Shown here: piece by piece, positions 34,535 to 44,416 of the stretch | How positions within the stretch are numbered: the stretch's first letter is position 1 | Layout of the letters: the number at the start of each line of letters is the position of its first letter | Origin: Halpernia frigidisoli | Lineage (GTDB): Bacteria; Bacteroidota; Bacteroidia; Flavobacteriales; Weeksellaceae | NCBI RefSeq assembly: GCF_900113805.1 | Contig: NZ_FOQT01000002.1 | Span: 620,001 to 684,000, forward strand | Length of the DNA: 64,000 bases | Direction: 5' to 3' | Translations under genes and position numbers: made by a program | Notes under the pieces: model-generated | Database searches by the model: none | Seen by the model: only the letters and a program-made list of their open reading frames with translations | Told to the model about the DNA's origin: nothing

Positions 34535-35266
34535 TTATGCTTTTGCTTCTTCAGTTCCTTCTGTTTTATCAGAACCGTTAGCTGCGCTTTCATCTACGTT
34601 CGCTGCGGCTTTTTCACTTACGTTTTCTGCTGCAATTTCTGCAACACTTTTATCTTCAGCTGCAGGCTCTTCAACTTTCGGAGCTTCCTCAGTTTTTTCT
34701 TCTTCAACAGCAGCATTCGCTGCTTCTTCAGCCGCTTTTTCTTCTGCTAATTTTGCATCTGCTGCTGCTTTTAATTCTGCTTTTTTAGCATCTTCTTCCG
34801 CTTTTGCATCTGCCTGAATTTTCGCTGCTGCGTCTAATCTATCTTGGTTTACTTTAGATTCTGCATCAAAAGCTGCTTTTTTAGCATCTGCTTTAGATTG
34901 AGATAAATTTGATTTTTTACCTTCTACTTGTTTAGATTTCTCTTCTAACCAAGCTGCAAATTTTTTGTCTGCTTCGGCTTCATCAAAAGCACCTTTTGCC
35001 ACGCCTCCTAAAAGGTGTTTTTTGTAAAGCACGCCTTTGTAAGAAAGGATTGCTCTGGCTGTATCCGTTGGTTGCGCACCATTGTTTAACCATTTTACTG
35101 CTGCATCAACATCTAAATCGATAGTTGCTGGATTGGTAACTGGATTGTAAGTACCGATTTTTTCAATCAATCTACCATCTCTTCTTGCTCTTGCATCTGC
35201 TACTACGATGTGGAAAAAAGGTTTTCCTTTTTTACCGTGTCTTTGTAATCTAATTTTTACTGACAT
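34535..35266 (-). CDS. rpsP: 30S ribosomal protein S16 with long Ala/Lys/Glu tail
   Basis: The S16 core is residues 1 to about 90 (MSVKIRLQRHGKKGKPFFHI, RDGRLIEKIGTYNPVTNP, GAQPTDTARAILSYKGVLYK). The total length is 243, against roughly 80-90 in most bacteria. Residues about 115-243 are an Ala/Lys/Glu-rich, low-complexity and probably helical or disordered tail that becomes acidic at the end. Extended S16 tails are known in Bacteroidota, but this one is long. It is the first gene of the rpsP-rimM operon. Confidence 0.95.
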   Translation of the reverse strand: MSVKIRLQRHGKKGKPFFHIVVADARARRDGRLIEKIGTYNPVTNPATIDLDVDAAVKWLNNGAQPTDTARAILSYKGVLYKKHLLGGVAKGAFDEAEADKKFAAWLEEKSKQVEGKKSNLSQSKADAKKAAFDAESKVNQDRLDAAAKIQADAKAEEDAKKAELKAAADAKLAEEKAAEEAANAAVEEEKTEEAPKVEEPAAEDKSVAEIAAENVSEKAAANVDESAANGSDKTEGTEEAKA

Positions 35267-35311
35267 ATAAGTTTAGTTTGTGGGAACTCGTCCCGTTATT
35301 TATTAAGTGCG

Positions 35312-35341
35312 CAAAGATATGAAAAAATTGCGTTTTACAAA
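35312..35341 (-). promoter_or_regulatory. Promoter of rpsP-rimM
   Basis: On the minus strand TTTG (35338-35341), then TATCTTTG (35312-35319), with 18 bases between the TTG and the -7 box. It lies about 45 bases upstream of the rpsP ATG and fits the Bacteroidota consensus. Confidence 0.7.
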
Positions 35342-35386
35342 CATTTTATTTTTGAATAGATTCTACCAAAATATTAAATAAAAAAA

Positions 35387-35980
35387 CTATTTAGAAATTC
35401 TAAAACCCAAGAGGATGACAACAACTACCGATAAAACTGTTGCAACCAAACTTGAAATAAAAACAAAAAGATTTTCTCTGCTTTTCCCTGTAATCAATTT
35501 TATAATAAAATAACAAAAGATATATAAAGGAACCAGAAAATAGTAAAAGAAAAATTCTAAATTAACGGCGATTAATAAAAGGAAAATAACTCCAATAAAT
35601 GTTGAAAGCAGTATCGCGATCAGGCTTTTATAAAGAGTTTTATTATCAAGCCTCCTATTTTCTACATCCTTTTTATGAAAATTATATTTAATTAAAACAA
35701 AATCTGATAATTCCTGATCTGTTAAAATATCTGACTTTATATTTTCATCAATCTCATCTAAAGTTTTATTATTCTTAATCAATTGATTAATTTCAAAAGA
35801 AATCCTGCCTTTTTCTTTAATTATGATTCTTTTCTGATTTGCCTTTTCTTTAATAGTTTTTAAATCTGATCTTTCATTAATGACTTTTAGTAGATCATCA
35901 TTAATCTCACCTGCATAATCCGTCAAGTTAATATATGCGTCAATTAATTCTTCTTCGTTAAAATTTTTATAAATATTCAA
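35387..35980 (-). CDS. Uncharacterised membrane protein
   Basis: 197 residues. The N-terminal 120 are charged and helical (EEELIDAYINLTDYAGEIND). The C-terminal part has three hydrophobic helices (SLIAILLSTFIGVIFLLLIA, FFFYYFLVPLYIFCYFIIKL, LFVFISSLVATVLSVVVVIL). No family is recognised. It lies 9 bases after the nitroreductase gene, so the two may be co-transcribed. Confidence 0.6.
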   Translation of the reverse strand: MNIYKNFNEEELIDAYINLTDYAGEINDDLLKVINERSDLKTIKEKANQKRIIIKEKGRISFEINQLIKNNKTLDEIDENIKSDILTDQELSDFVLIKYNFHKKDVENRRLDNKTLYKSLIAILLSTFIGVIFLLLIAVNLEFFFYYFLVPLYIFCYFIIKLITGKSRENLFVFISSLVATVLSVVVVILLGFRISK

Positions 35981-35989
35981 AACTTTTTT

Positions 35990-36499
35990 TTAAATATTCC
36001 CGATGTAAAAAAATCCAATGCACTTTTGGTTTTCTTCAAGGTTCAAAAATTTGCTAAGTTCATCTTTGACGGCAGGCGTGCTCCAATAGCATCCCACTCC
36101 GATTGCCGTACAAGTAAGATACATATTTTGAACCGCCATAGAGGTGGCCGCAATTTCTTCCCATTCAGGTAAAAGCCCGCTGAAGTTAACAGATATTGCA
36201 ATCACTGCCGCAGATTGTTTTACTTTTTCCTGAATATCTAAGTATTTCTTTTCTAAAAATTTTTCTTCCGATGTTGATTTTTTATAAACTTCCGCCATTT
36301 CTTCGCCCAAAACATCTTTGTCTAATGCTTCAAAGACCTGAAAACGCCAGGGTTTGGTTTTTTTATGATTGGGTGCAAACTGTGCGGAATATAAGATCTC
36401 ATCAATCACACCTTCTTTAAGATCGCCGGGAATAAAATCTTTCGGGTAATGACTTTTTCTGTCTTCTATTATTTTTTTAAGAATTTCTCTGTTTTCCAT
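35990..36499 (-). CDS. Nitroreductase family protein
   Basis: FMN-dependent NAD(P)H oxidoreductase family. The 169 residues show the nitroreductase pattern: IIEDRKSHYPKDFIPGDL near the start, ILYSAQFAPNHKKTKPWRFQ (flavin-contact region), and AVQNMYLTCTAIGVGCYWST before the C-terminal GFFYIGNI. The substrate cannot be told from sequence. It is closest to short YdjA-like members. TATTTTTG on the minus strand at 36516-36523 is a -7 candidate. Confidence 0.85.
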   Translation of the reverse strand: MENREILKKIIEDRKSHYPKDFIPGDLKEGVIDEILYSAQFAPNHKKTKPWRFQVFEALDKDVLGEEMAEVYKKSTSEEKFLEKKYLDIQEKVKQSAAVIAISVNFSGLLPEWEEIAATSMAVQNMYLTCTAIGVGCYWSTPAVKDELSKFLNLEENQKCIGFFYIGNI

Positions 36500-36566
36500 A
36501 ATTGTTTTAAAGGCACAAAAATAAACAAAACAAAACTTGCGTCTGTTCGCGATTAATCGAAATTCT

Positions 36567-37016
36567 CTATAAAACCGCTTCGATAGTTTGGCTAATGTTA
36601 TTTAAAGTAAAAAAATCACCCGCTTTTTTGCCTTTCATGATCTGCGCCATTGGACTGATTTCTGATATGGCGTAAAAACGGTCTTTTTCAAAGAAAAACT
36701 CGCCCAGTCCTACAGAAATGTAAAATCTGGCTTTGTTGGTAATCACAAGCGATCCCAATCTTATGATTTCGGCGGAATTATTTCTAACTTTAGCCATGTC
36801 GCGCCTCAAGCCGTGTAAAAAAGCCTGCTGTTTTTGCATCTGATAAATTTCTTCCTGCATTTCTTCACGAATGGAATCGTATTTCGCGGTTTTCTTTATT
36901 TCTCGACTTGCTTCCAGCGTGAATTCCAAAAAATTTCCCTGCCGTTCGATCTTATCTTTTATAATGGACAATACAAAGTCTCTTATCTCATCTTTAACAA
37001 TTGTTTTCTGCTGCAT
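36567..37016 (-). CDS. GreA/GreB C-terminal-domain-like protein
   Basis: 149 residues. The first 75 or so form a charged coiled coil (IREEMQEEIYQMQKQQAFLH). The C-terminal half reads IIRLGSLVITNKARFYISVG, AISEISPMAQIMKGKKAGDF, like the FKBP-type domain of transcript-cleavage factors. Such proteins are often labelled 3-oxoacyl-ACP synthase in databases, but no thiolase features exist here. It may act on RNA polymerase through the secondary channel (inference). It is divergent from the gene at 37150. Confidence 0.65.
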   Translation of the reverse strand: MQQKTIVKDEIRDFVLSIIKDKIERQGNFLEFTLEASREIKKTAKYDSIREEMQEEIYQMQKQQAFLHGLRRDMAKVRNNSAEIIRLGSLVITNKARFYISVGLGEFFFEKDRFYAISEISPMAQIMKGKKAGDFFTLNNISQTIEAVL

Positions 37017-37149
37017 ATTTTAAAATAAAATTAAAGGTAATAAATTGTACTAATATTCAAAACATAGTGCGATAGATTTAAATATTATCGGCTATTAACA
37101 TTAAAAATAATAATTACAATAATCATTAACTTTGCCAAAAATATTGAGG

Positions 37150-37848
37150 TTGAAAAAATTTAAAATAATTCTGTGGTCAATTGGTGGATTTTTAATATTA
37201 ATTTTAGCATTGGTTGCTTTTAATGCCGCAAATTCTAAAGGAAACAGCGCTTTAATTACGGTGATAATGCTTTTAATCGGATTGGTTTTAGGCGGAATCA
37301 TTGCGTTTTTAGCCTCAAAAAAGTTCGGTAGTTCTGCGCCGGTTATTTCTGAAAGCTCGCACACGATCGCAGAAAGTATGCGGAAGGTTTTTAAAGTAGT
37401 GACAGCGGAAGGTCATTTCAATGAAATCTATAATTACGAAGAAACCACGAAACTTTTTAATTTTATTCCTTCAAAGAAAAAAGCACTGGTAATTGTGCAG
37501 GCAAAAATTTTAGTTGGCTACGATTTCGATAAATTTAAATGGGAAATAAACGATGAACTTAAAACCGTAAAACTCCTCTATTTTCCCGAACCTGAAATTC
37601 TTTCAACAGAAACAGATTATAAATATTATAACATTGAAGAACAGTTTTTTAATCTTTTCAGTAAGGATGATCTGGCAAATATTCAGCAGAATGGAAAAAA
37701 GCAGGTGATCGAAGCTGCAAAAAAAAGTCATCTTCCCCAAGTTGCTGCAGATCAGATGAAAATGCTTTTGATTGAACTTTTACAGGGCAAAAACTGGCAG
37801 ATAGAAAATCCTTCCTTAATTTCTCAAAAAGAGCTAATGGTTAAATAA
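37150..37848 (+). CDS. DUF4230 domain membrane-anchored protein
   Basis: The frame extends to TTG 37132, but TAACTTTG at 37127-37134 looks like the -7 box. The next in-frame TTG at 37150 (MKKFKIILWSIGGFLILILA) is preferred, giving 232 residues. Two N-terminal hydrophobic helices are followed by a soluble domain (LVIVQAKILVGYDFDKFKWE) typical of DUF4230. Function is unknown. Confidence 0.7.
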   Translation: MKKFKIILWSIGGFLILILALVAFNAANSKGNSALITVIMLLIGLVLGGIIAFLASKKFGSSAPVISESSHTIAESMRKVFKVVTAEGHFNEIYNYEETTKLFNFIPSKKKALVIVQAKILVGYDFDKFKWEINDELKTVKLLYFPEPEILSTETDYKYYNIEEQFFNLFSKDDLANIQQNGKKQVIEAAKKSHLPQVAADQMKMLLIELLQGKNWQIENPSLISQKELMVK

Positions 37849-37906
37849 TTTAATTAACCGATTACATTTCGATATTATTTTTATATTTACCCCCAAAATA
37901 ATATTT

Positions 37907-40744
37907 ATGTACAAAAAATTATATGCTCTGACGTTTGTGTTTTTAATACAGATGCTCGCTTTTTCTCAAAAACAAAACATTACTTACACCTTTTCACCAA
38001 CTACGTTTGGTGAAAATCAAAGTGTCACGCTAACTGTTGATGCCAGCACTATTAATCAGGCTGTATGGGCAACTACCAATCTTTATATCTGGTCCTGGTC
38101 TTTCGACACTGCGACAAATACTCAGGTTGACTGTCCTACAAACGGATCTTCTTTCGGCAACTCTACGGCAACAAATAAAATGACTTACAACGCCGGCGCA
38201 AATAATTACACCTATACTTTTACGCCGACTGCTTTTTTTGGCAGAAACGGTATTAATAAAATGGGGTTTTTAATTAAAAATCAAACGGGAACGGTTCAGA
38301 CTATTGATTATTTTCAGGCAATCGGTGCATTTCAGTTTACCAATCTCAATCCTAAAAGCGGAACAACAACATTTGTAGCACCTGGCGGAAGTTACCCTAT
38401 CAATTACAAAACTTCAATTGCAGCAAATTGGGTTTTAAAAGCGAATGGAACGGTTATTAATACTGCAAACAATACGTCATCATATTTTTACCCATATTCG
38501 GTAACAACTGATGTCAATATGGAATTAACTGCGACAAATCCTGCAGACAATAGTGTTTTAAGTTCAAAATTTGCCTTTGGTAATACTCCGGTTGTACAAA
38601 GTGCCGCAATTCCAGCTTATATAAAACAAGGTATAAATTACGATCCTGCAGATCCAACGAAAGTCGGTTTAGCACTTTATGCGCCTTTAAAGACTTATGT
38701 TCATGTACTTGGAAGTTTTAATAACTGGTCTGTGAACAGTAATTATTTAATGAAAAAAGACACGGCAAACCCCGATCTTTACTGGATTGAAATTATAGGT
38801 CTGACGGCGCAGCAGATCTATACTTTTCAATACAGAACAAATGACGGCGTAAAAGTAGCCGATCCTTACTCTTCATTAATTCTTTCACCGGATGATGATA
38901 AATTTATTTCAGCAACTACTTATCCTAATATGCCGGCTTACCCTGCAGGACAGCAATTTGATGTTTCAATTATTCAAACTGCAAAACCTGCTTACAACTG
39001 GACAACTACAAACTTTACCAAACCTGCTAAACAAAATTTAATTGTTTATGAAGCTTTGGTAAGAGATTTTACAGCCAATAAAAACTGGCAGGCAATGATC
39101 GATAAACTTCCTTACATAAAAGGATTGAACGTTAACGCCATCGAATTAATGCCAATTATGGAATTTGATGGAAATAATTCCTGGGGTTATAATCCTGCTT
39201 TCCATTATGCTTTAGATAAAGCTTACGGAACACCAGAAAAATTTAAAGAATTTGTTGATAAGTGCCACCAAAACGGAATTGCCGTAATTTTGGATATCGC
39301 ATTAAATCACGCGACAGGACAATCACCTTTAGAAAGAATGTGGAGCGTAGATGATGGAAGCGGTTACGGACCGGTTGCCGCAAACAATCCTTATTTTAAC
39401 CAGACTGCGAAACATTCATACAGTGTTTTTTATGATTTTGACCATTCAAAACCTGAAACTAAATATTATGTGAACCGTGTTTTAGCACAATGGATCAATG
39501 AATATAAAGTGGATGGTTTCCGTTGGGATCTTACAAAAGGATTCACACAAAAGTGCACAGACGCAGATCAAGCCTGTACTAATGCTTACCAACAAGATCG
39601 TGTGGATATTTTGAAAGGTTATGCAGACTATCAGTGGGCAAGCGATCCAAATTCCTACATTATTTTTGAACATTTAGGAACTGATGCTGAAGAACAGGAA
39701 TGGGCGAATTACAGAATAAACGAGGGAAAAGGAATTATGATGTGGGATAATATCACCGGCGCTTATGACCAAAACTCGATGGGTTACACTTCAGACAGCA
39801 ATATTGGAAGAGCTGATTTTGAGAACCACGGTTTCACAGAAAGAAGAAATATGACGTATGGCGAAAGTCATGACGAAGAGAGAATCGTCTATAAAGACAT
39901 TAATTTTGGCGCTACAAATGGTACTTACAATGTGAAAGATTTAGCAACCGCATTGCAAAGACAAAAAGCGTACGGCGCAATATTTTTACCAATTCCAGGA
40001 CCAAAAATGATCTGGCAGTTTGGGGAACTAGGTTATGATTTCGGCATCAACAGATGTGTGGACGGATCAATAAACAACAACTGTCGCTTGGATGAAAAAC
40101 CAGTTGCCTTTACTTTAGGTTACGATCAGGACGCAAACAGAAAAGCAGTTTACGACACCTGGGCAAAAATTTTACAGATCAGATTGGCAAATCAGGTTTT
40201 TGACACAAAAACTTTTACCGTAGAATCTGGTAATTTAATGCCAATAATTTTCATTAATAATGATGCACTGGACGCTTCAACACTCAAAAATGTTGTTATC
40301 TTGGCTAATTTAACTTTAACGGTACAAAACATAATTCCAAATTTACCTTACGCCGGAACCTGGTATAATTTAATGGACAGCTCTGTTAGAAACTTCGGTA
40401 CAACAACAGATGCAGTTACTTTACAGCCAGGAGATTTTATCATTTTAGGGAACAAACCTTCTGCAGCTCTTGCAACGGATGAAACTAAAACCAGCATAAA
40501 TTCAGTCAAACTTCAGCTGGAGCAAAATCCGGTAGCGAACGGCGAAGCAAGATTAAAATTGAACAACGCCAAAAACGGAACGATTGCAATTTATGATCTT
40601 AGCGGAAAATTGATTACATCTGCGAAAACTGAAACTGATAACGGAACTCAGGTTTTAAAATTAAATAACATAAAATCTGGTATGTATCTTATTCAGTTAA
40701 GAACTGAAAAAGGAAACGCTGTCACAAAAATGATCGTGAAATAA
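37907..40744 (+). CDS. Secreted GH13 alpha-amylase family enzyme with T9SS sorting domain
   Basis: 945 residues with a signal peptide (MYKKLYALTFVFLIQMLAFS). An N-terminal starch-binding-like beta domain and a CBM48-like module (YVHVLGSFNNWSVNSNYLMK) come first. The GH13 barrel follows: region I VILDIALNHATG, region II VDGFRWDLTKGF with the nucleophile Asp, region III YIIFEHLG with the acid/base Glu, and region IV YGESHDEER. The C-terminus carries a T9SS type A domain (AIYDLSGKLITSAKTET, ending MIVK). It probably degrades starch or glycogen outside the cell. Confidence 0.92.
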   Translation: MYKKLYALTFVFLIQMLAFSQKQNITYTFSPTTFGENQSVTLTVDASTINQAVWATTNLYIWSWSFDTATNTQVDCPTNGSSFGNSTATNKMTYNAGANNYTYTFTPTAFFGRNGINKMGFLIKNQTGTVQTIDYFQAIGAFQFTNLNPKSGTTTFVAPGGSYPINYKTSIAANWVLKANGTVINTANNTSSYFYPYSVTTDVNMELTATNPADNSVLSSKFAFGNTPVVQSAAIPAYIKQGINYDPADPTKVGLALYAPLKTYVHVLGSFNNWSVNSNYLMKKDTANPDLYWIEIIGLTAQQIYTFQYRTNDGVKVADPYSSLILSPDDDKFISATTYPNMPAYPAGQQFDVSIIQTAKPAYNWTTTNFTKPAKQNLIVYEALVRDFTANKNWQAMIDKLPYIKGLNVNAIELMPIMEFDGNNSWGYNPAFHYALDKAYGTPEKFKEFVDKCHQNGIAVILDIALNHATGQSPLERMWSVDDGSGYGPVAANNPYFNQTAKHSYSVFYDFDHSKPETKYYVNRVLAQWINEYKVDGFRWDLTKGFTQKCTDADQACTNAYQQDRVDILKGYADYQWASDPNSYIIFEHLGTDAEEQEWANYRINEGKGIMMWDNITGAYDQNSMGYTSDSNIGRADFENHGFTERRNMTYGESHDEERIVYKDINFGATNGTYNVKDLATALQRQKAYGAIFLPIPGPKMIWQFGELGYDFGINRCVDGSINNNCRLDEKPVAFTLGYDQDANRKAVYDTWAKILQIRLANQVFDTKTFTVESGNLMPIIFINNDALDASTLKNVVILANLTLTVQNIIPNLPYAGTWYNLMDSSVRNFGTTTDAVTLQPGDFIILGNKPSAALATDETKTSINSVKLQLEQNPVANGEARLKLNNAKNGTIAIYDLSGKLITSAKTETDNGTQVLKLNNIKSGMYLIQLRTEKGNAVTKMIVK

Positions 40745-40763
40745 TTGCCATCATTTTGATAAA

Positions 40764-40798
40764 AGAAAAAGCAGGAAATTAATTTTTCCTGCTTTTTT
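40764..40798. terminator. Bidirectional terminator between the amylase gene and ribB
   Basis: AAAAGCAGGAAA and TTTTCCTGCTTTTTT form a stem around TTAAT, with an A-run before and a T-run after. It can serve both convergent genes. Confidence 0.85.
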
Positions 40799-40819
40799 TA
40801 TTTAAATTTTTAAAAGTTT

Positions 40820-41941
40820 TTAAAGTTGCACCATTTCTGTAACCTCAACATCATATCCACCAACCAAAGGTTTTAAGTCTGGATTTTGTGTTAAAACTTT
40901 AAATTTATTAACACCTAAGTTCTTTAAAATCTGAGTTCCAATTCCATAATCGTGAAAGTTCGAGGCTAAAGTCGGGCGCTCTTCTTTTCCATTTTGAAAA
41001 TCTAAAAACTGTTGCAATTTTCTTAACGTATTTTCAGAAGTTGAAACATTGTTAATAAAAATTACCACCCCTTTTCCTTCCTCATTTATTTTGTTAAAAA
41101 CTTTCTCAAGCAAAGGTTTTTCCCCGGAATTTAAACGGCTTAAAACATCAAAATAAGAATTTGAAGATTGTACGCGAACTAAAACCGGTTCATTTGCAAC
41201 CCAACTTCCTTTAGTTAAAGCAAAGTGAATTTGGTCCGTGCTCGTTTCTTTAAAAGCGTAAAATTGATAATCGCCATAAAAAGTTTTCACTTCTTTTTCT
41301 TCGATTCTCTCAATTAAATCTCCTTTTTTGAGTTGATAATGAATAAGATCTTCGATAGAAACAATTTTAAGATCGTGTTTTTTTGCTAAAACATATAGTT
41401 CTGGCAAACGCGCCATAGAACCGTCGTCATTCATGATTTCGCAAATAACGCCGCCTTCTTTTAAACCTGATAATTTTGTTAGATCGATCGCCGCTTCAGT
41501 ATGTCCGGCTCTTTTAAGAACGCCACCTTTCTTTGCACGCAATGGAAAAATATGTCCCGGACGCATAAAGTCTTCCGGTTTTGTATCTTTATCCATTAAT
41601 GCTAAAATAGTTTGAGAGCGGTCACTGGCAGAAATTCCTGTCGAAACACCTTTGCCTAAAAGATCGATTGACACTGTAAAAGCCGTCTCTTTCGGATCGC
41701 TGCTTCTGGAAACCATTACGTCTAAGCCTAATTCATCGCAACGTTTTTCAGGAAGTGGCGTACAGATCAAACCGCGACCGTGAATGGTCATAAAATTGAT
41801 GATTTCCGGCGTCGTTAATTCTGCTGCAGAAAGAAAATCACCTTCGTTTTCGCGATTTTCGTCGTCAACAACAATAATGATTTTACCGTTTTTAAGATCT
41901 TCAATCGCTTCAGGAATTGTATTCAAAATAACTTCTGACAT
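40820..41941 (-). CDS. ribB: 3,4-dihydroxy-2-butanone 4-phosphate synthase with degenerate GTP cyclohydrolase II domain
   Basis: Riboflavin synthesis. It has 373 residues. The N-terminal RibB domain (about 1-200) is intact: [63 protein letters not shown]. The C-terminal domain is GCH II-like by position but lacks the zinc cysteines and the RVHSECLTGDVFGSxxCDCG pattern; the equivalent region reads [18 protein letters not shown]. It should make DHBP but probably not hydrolyse GTP. Confidence 0.9.
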   Translation of the reverse strand: MSEVILNTIPEAIEDLKNGKIIIVVDDENRENEGDFLSAAELTTPEIINFMTIHGRGLICTPLPEKRCDELGLDVMVSRSSDPKETAFTVSIDLLGKGVSTGISASDRSQTILALMDKDTKPEDFMRPGHIFPLRAKKGGVLKRAGHTEAAIDLTKLSGLKEGGVICEIMNDDGSMARLPELYVLAKKHDLKIVSIEDLIHYQLKKGDLIERIEEKEVKTFYGDYQFYAFKETSTDQIHFALTKGSWVANEPVLVRVQSSNSYFDVLSRLNSGEKPLLEKVFNKINEEGKGVVIFINNVSTSENTLRKLQQFLDFQNGKEERPTLASNFHDYGIGTQILKNLGVNKFKVLTQNPDLKPLVGGYDVEVTEMVQL

Positions 41942-42025
41942 TCTATTTTTTTAAATTTTCACAAAGATACTTACAATTGAAGCATCAGCCAATTTATTAA
42001 AATAGTAAAAAGGAATTATGAAGAT

Positions 42026-42436
42026 TTAATTATTTTGAATGAATTTCTTCCGCTCGTCCTGCGTTGGAAGATAGCATTTTGCCGACGCGATCTTCTGGCG
42101 GTTTTTGGCAATCAGATCATAAACTTTATCACTAAAAAAAGCGGGAATTATTTTAAAAACTTCCATTAAAGAATATTTGCCGCCAAGAAGTGTGGCAATT
42201 TTGAGAACCGCTGCTGATTTTTTTAGATAAAATTTTCCCGGAGAAAAAAGGTATAAAGTACTTAGATTTTTCAATTCAAGGTTTCTCTCACTCAAAAACT
42301 TCTGACCAAATTCCGACTGTAACGCTGAAAAAAGAAATTGGTCTTTTTTGTCATTTTTTAAGATCCAGCCCACCCAGAAATTGCAGAAACCGCAATCACC
42401 ATCGTAAAAAACGACATATTTATTTACTAAATTCAA
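42026..42436 (-). CDS. DCC family thiol-disulfide oxidoreductase-like protein
   Basis: 136 residues with the DUF393 signature FYDGDCGFCNFWVGWIL near the N-terminus (DxDCxxC type), then FSALQSEFGQKFLSERNLEL. The family is thioredoxin-like and uncharacterised. It lies six bases after the heme-binding protein gene, so the two may act together in redox chemistry (inference). Confidence 0.8.
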   Translation of the reverse strand: MNLVNKYVVFYDGDCGFCNFWVGWILKNDKKDQFLFSALQSEFGQKFLSERNLELKNLSTLYLFSPGKFYLKKSAAVLKIATLLGGKYSLMEVFKIIPAFFSDKVYDLIAKNRQKIASAKCYLPTQDERKKFIQNN

Positions 42437-42442
42437 AACAGT

Positions 42443-42931
42443 TTATTTTTTAACTTTTACCTGATCTGCAGGCAAATTATTTAAGATCCTGATATCATTT
42501 GACATTTCCTTAAAATAATTAATGACCAGCACTTTTTGTTCTGCGGTCATATTTGCATCACCGTGAATCATCGTGTAAGAACTTAACGGCATATCGCCAC
42601 CCTGAATTTCTTCCGCAGCTTCTTCCAGTTTTCTTGATTGCTGTTTTACCGTATAGGTAGCAAAATTTGAAAAATTTAAATGTTTTCTTCCTTCCTCAAT
42701 GTGATCTTTCAAAAACCAGGCTGAAGGCTGAATGCTTGAATACCAAGGATATTTTGACTCATTTGAATGGCAATCATAACAGGAAGTTTTAATTATTTTA
42801 GCTACATTTTCCGGGGTATTTTTAACCACTAAAAAGTCTGTTCCATTATTCACCGGTGGATTCGTTTTGTCGATTGGGAAAAATTGAATGATGACAAACG
42901 CAAGCAGCAGAACAATTAATATTTTTTTCAT
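42443..42931 (-). CDS. Heme-binding domain protein (cytochrome c-like)
   Basis: 162 residues with an N-terminal signal or anchor (MKKILIVLLLAFVIIQFFPI). One CxxCH heme-attachment motif (SCYDCHSNESKYPWYSSIQP) follows, then a LKDHIEEGRKHLNFS stretch typical of the Bacteroidota haem_bd family. It is likely periplasmic and membrane-anchored. It is co-directional with the DCC protein gene. Confidence 0.85.
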   Translation of the reverse strand: MKKILIVLLLAFVIIQFFPIDKTNPPVNNGTDFLVVKNTPENVAKIIKTSCYDCHSNESKYPWYSSIQPSAWFLKDHIEEGRKHLNFSNFATYTVKQQSRKLEEAAEEIQGGDMPLSSYTMIHGDANMTAEQKVLVINYFKEMSNDIRILNNLPADQVKVKK

Positions 42932-43087
42932 AATTTTAATAATGTATAAATTTAAGTAAAAATCTTAGAGATTAAGCAATATTTATTTGGATAAAAGATT
43001 CTGCAAATTAAACCTTACCTTTGCAAAAATTTTTGGGCTTCAATACCTGGAGTAACCCATTAATAATTACATTATTAAACAAAATTT

Positions 43088-44398
43088 ATGTCAAACATTG
43101 TAGCCATTGTCGGCCGCCCAAACGTGGGTAAATCAACCTTATTCAACAGACTTTTAGAACGTAGAGAAGCCATTGTAGATTCCGAAGCAGGCGTTACCAG
43201 AGACCGTCATTACGGGAAATCTGACTGGAACGGTGTGGATTTTACGGTAATTGATACCGGAGGTTACGATATCGGAACAGAAGATGTTTTTGAAATAGAA
43301 ATCCGCAAACAGGTTGCATTGGCAGTCGAAGAAGCCACTTCCATTATTTTCATGGTAAATGTTGACGAAGGTTTAGTGGAAACTGACGAAGAAATTTTTC
43401 ATCTTTTAAGAAAATCCAACAAACCAATTTATTTGGTCATCAATAAAGTTGATACGAATAAAGAAGAACTCGCTGCTACAGAATTTTACCAATTAGGCGT
43501 TGACAGTTATTTCACGTTATCTTCCGCAAGTGGTTCCGGAACTGGTGAATTATTAGATCAGGTTGTAAAAGATTTTCCAACCACAGAATACAAAGATCCT
43601 TTTGAAGGTTTACCAAAAATCACGATCGCTGGTCGTCCAAATGTGGGGAAATCTACGATGACAAACGCGCTTTTGGATGATGAAAGAAATATTGTAACTG
43701 ACATTGCTGGAACAACCCGCGATAGTATTCAAACTTTATATAACAAATTCGGACATGAATTTGTCTTGGTTGATACCGCTGGAATGCGTCGTAAAGCCAA
43801 AGTAAAAGAAGATTTAGAATTTTATTCCGTGATGCGTGCCATCCGTTCCATAGAATATTCTGACGTTGTCATTATCATGGTTGACGCCACGCAAGGTTGG
43901 GAAAGTCAGGATATGAACATTTTTGGTTTGGCTCAGAAAAACAGAAAAGGCATCGTCATTTTGATTAATAAATGGGATTTAGTGGAAGATAAAACCACAA
44001 ATATGATGCGTGACTTTGAAGAAAAGATCAAAGACAGAATCGGTCAGTTTACAGATATTCCAATTTTATTTGTTTCTGCTTTGACCAAACAACGTATTTT
44101 AAAAGCCGTTGAAGTGGCAATGGAAGTTTACGAAGACCGTAAAAAACGTATCAAAACTTCAAAATTAAACGAAGTCATGTTGCCAATTTTCGAAAGAACG
44201 CCACCGCCGGCCAATAAAGGAAAATATATTAAAATTAAATATTGCGTGCAATTGCCGACGCCGTCGCCGCAGTTTGTATTTTTCTGCAATCTGCCACAAT
44301 ACGTAAAAGAAGCGTATAAAAGATTTACTGAAAACCAATTGCGAAAAGAATTTGGTTTCACCGGAGTTCCGATTGAAATTTATTTTAGACAGAAATAA
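43088..44398 (+). CDS. der: Ribosome biogenesis GTPase Der (EngA)
   Basis: Tandem-GTPase needed for 50S maturation. It has 436 residues. P-loops are GRPNVGKSTLFNRL (near 8) and GRPNVGKSTMTNAL (near 180). The two G3 motifs are DTGGY and DTAGM, and the two G4 motifs are NKVD and NKWD. The C-terminal KH-like domain ends FGFTGVPIEIYFRQK. TACCTTTG at 43016-43023 is a -7 candidate. A terminator follows at 44417. Confidence 0.97.
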   Translation: MSNIVAIVGRPNVGKSTLFNRLLERREAIVDSEAGVTRDRHYGKSDWNGVDFTVIDTGGYDIGTEDVFEIEIRKQVALAVEEATSIIFMVNVDEGLVETDEEIFHLLRKSNKPIYLVINKVDTNKEELAATEFYQLGVDSYFTLSSASGSGTGELLDQVVKDFPTTEYKDPFEGLPKITIAGRPNVGKSTMTNALLDDERNIVTDIAGTTRDSIQTLYNKFGHEFVLVDTAGMRRKAKVKEDLEFYSVMRAIRSIEYSDVVIIMVDATQGWESQDMNIFGLAQKNRKGIVILINKWDLVEDKTTNMMRDFEEKIKDRIGQFTDIPILFVSALTKQRILKAVEVAMEVYEDRKKRIKTSKLNEVMLPIFERTPPPANKGKYIKIKYCVQLPTPSPQFVFFCNLPQYVKEAYKRFTENQLRKEFGFTGVPIEIYFRQK

Positions 44399-44416
44399 AA
44401 ATTTTAAAATAATATT

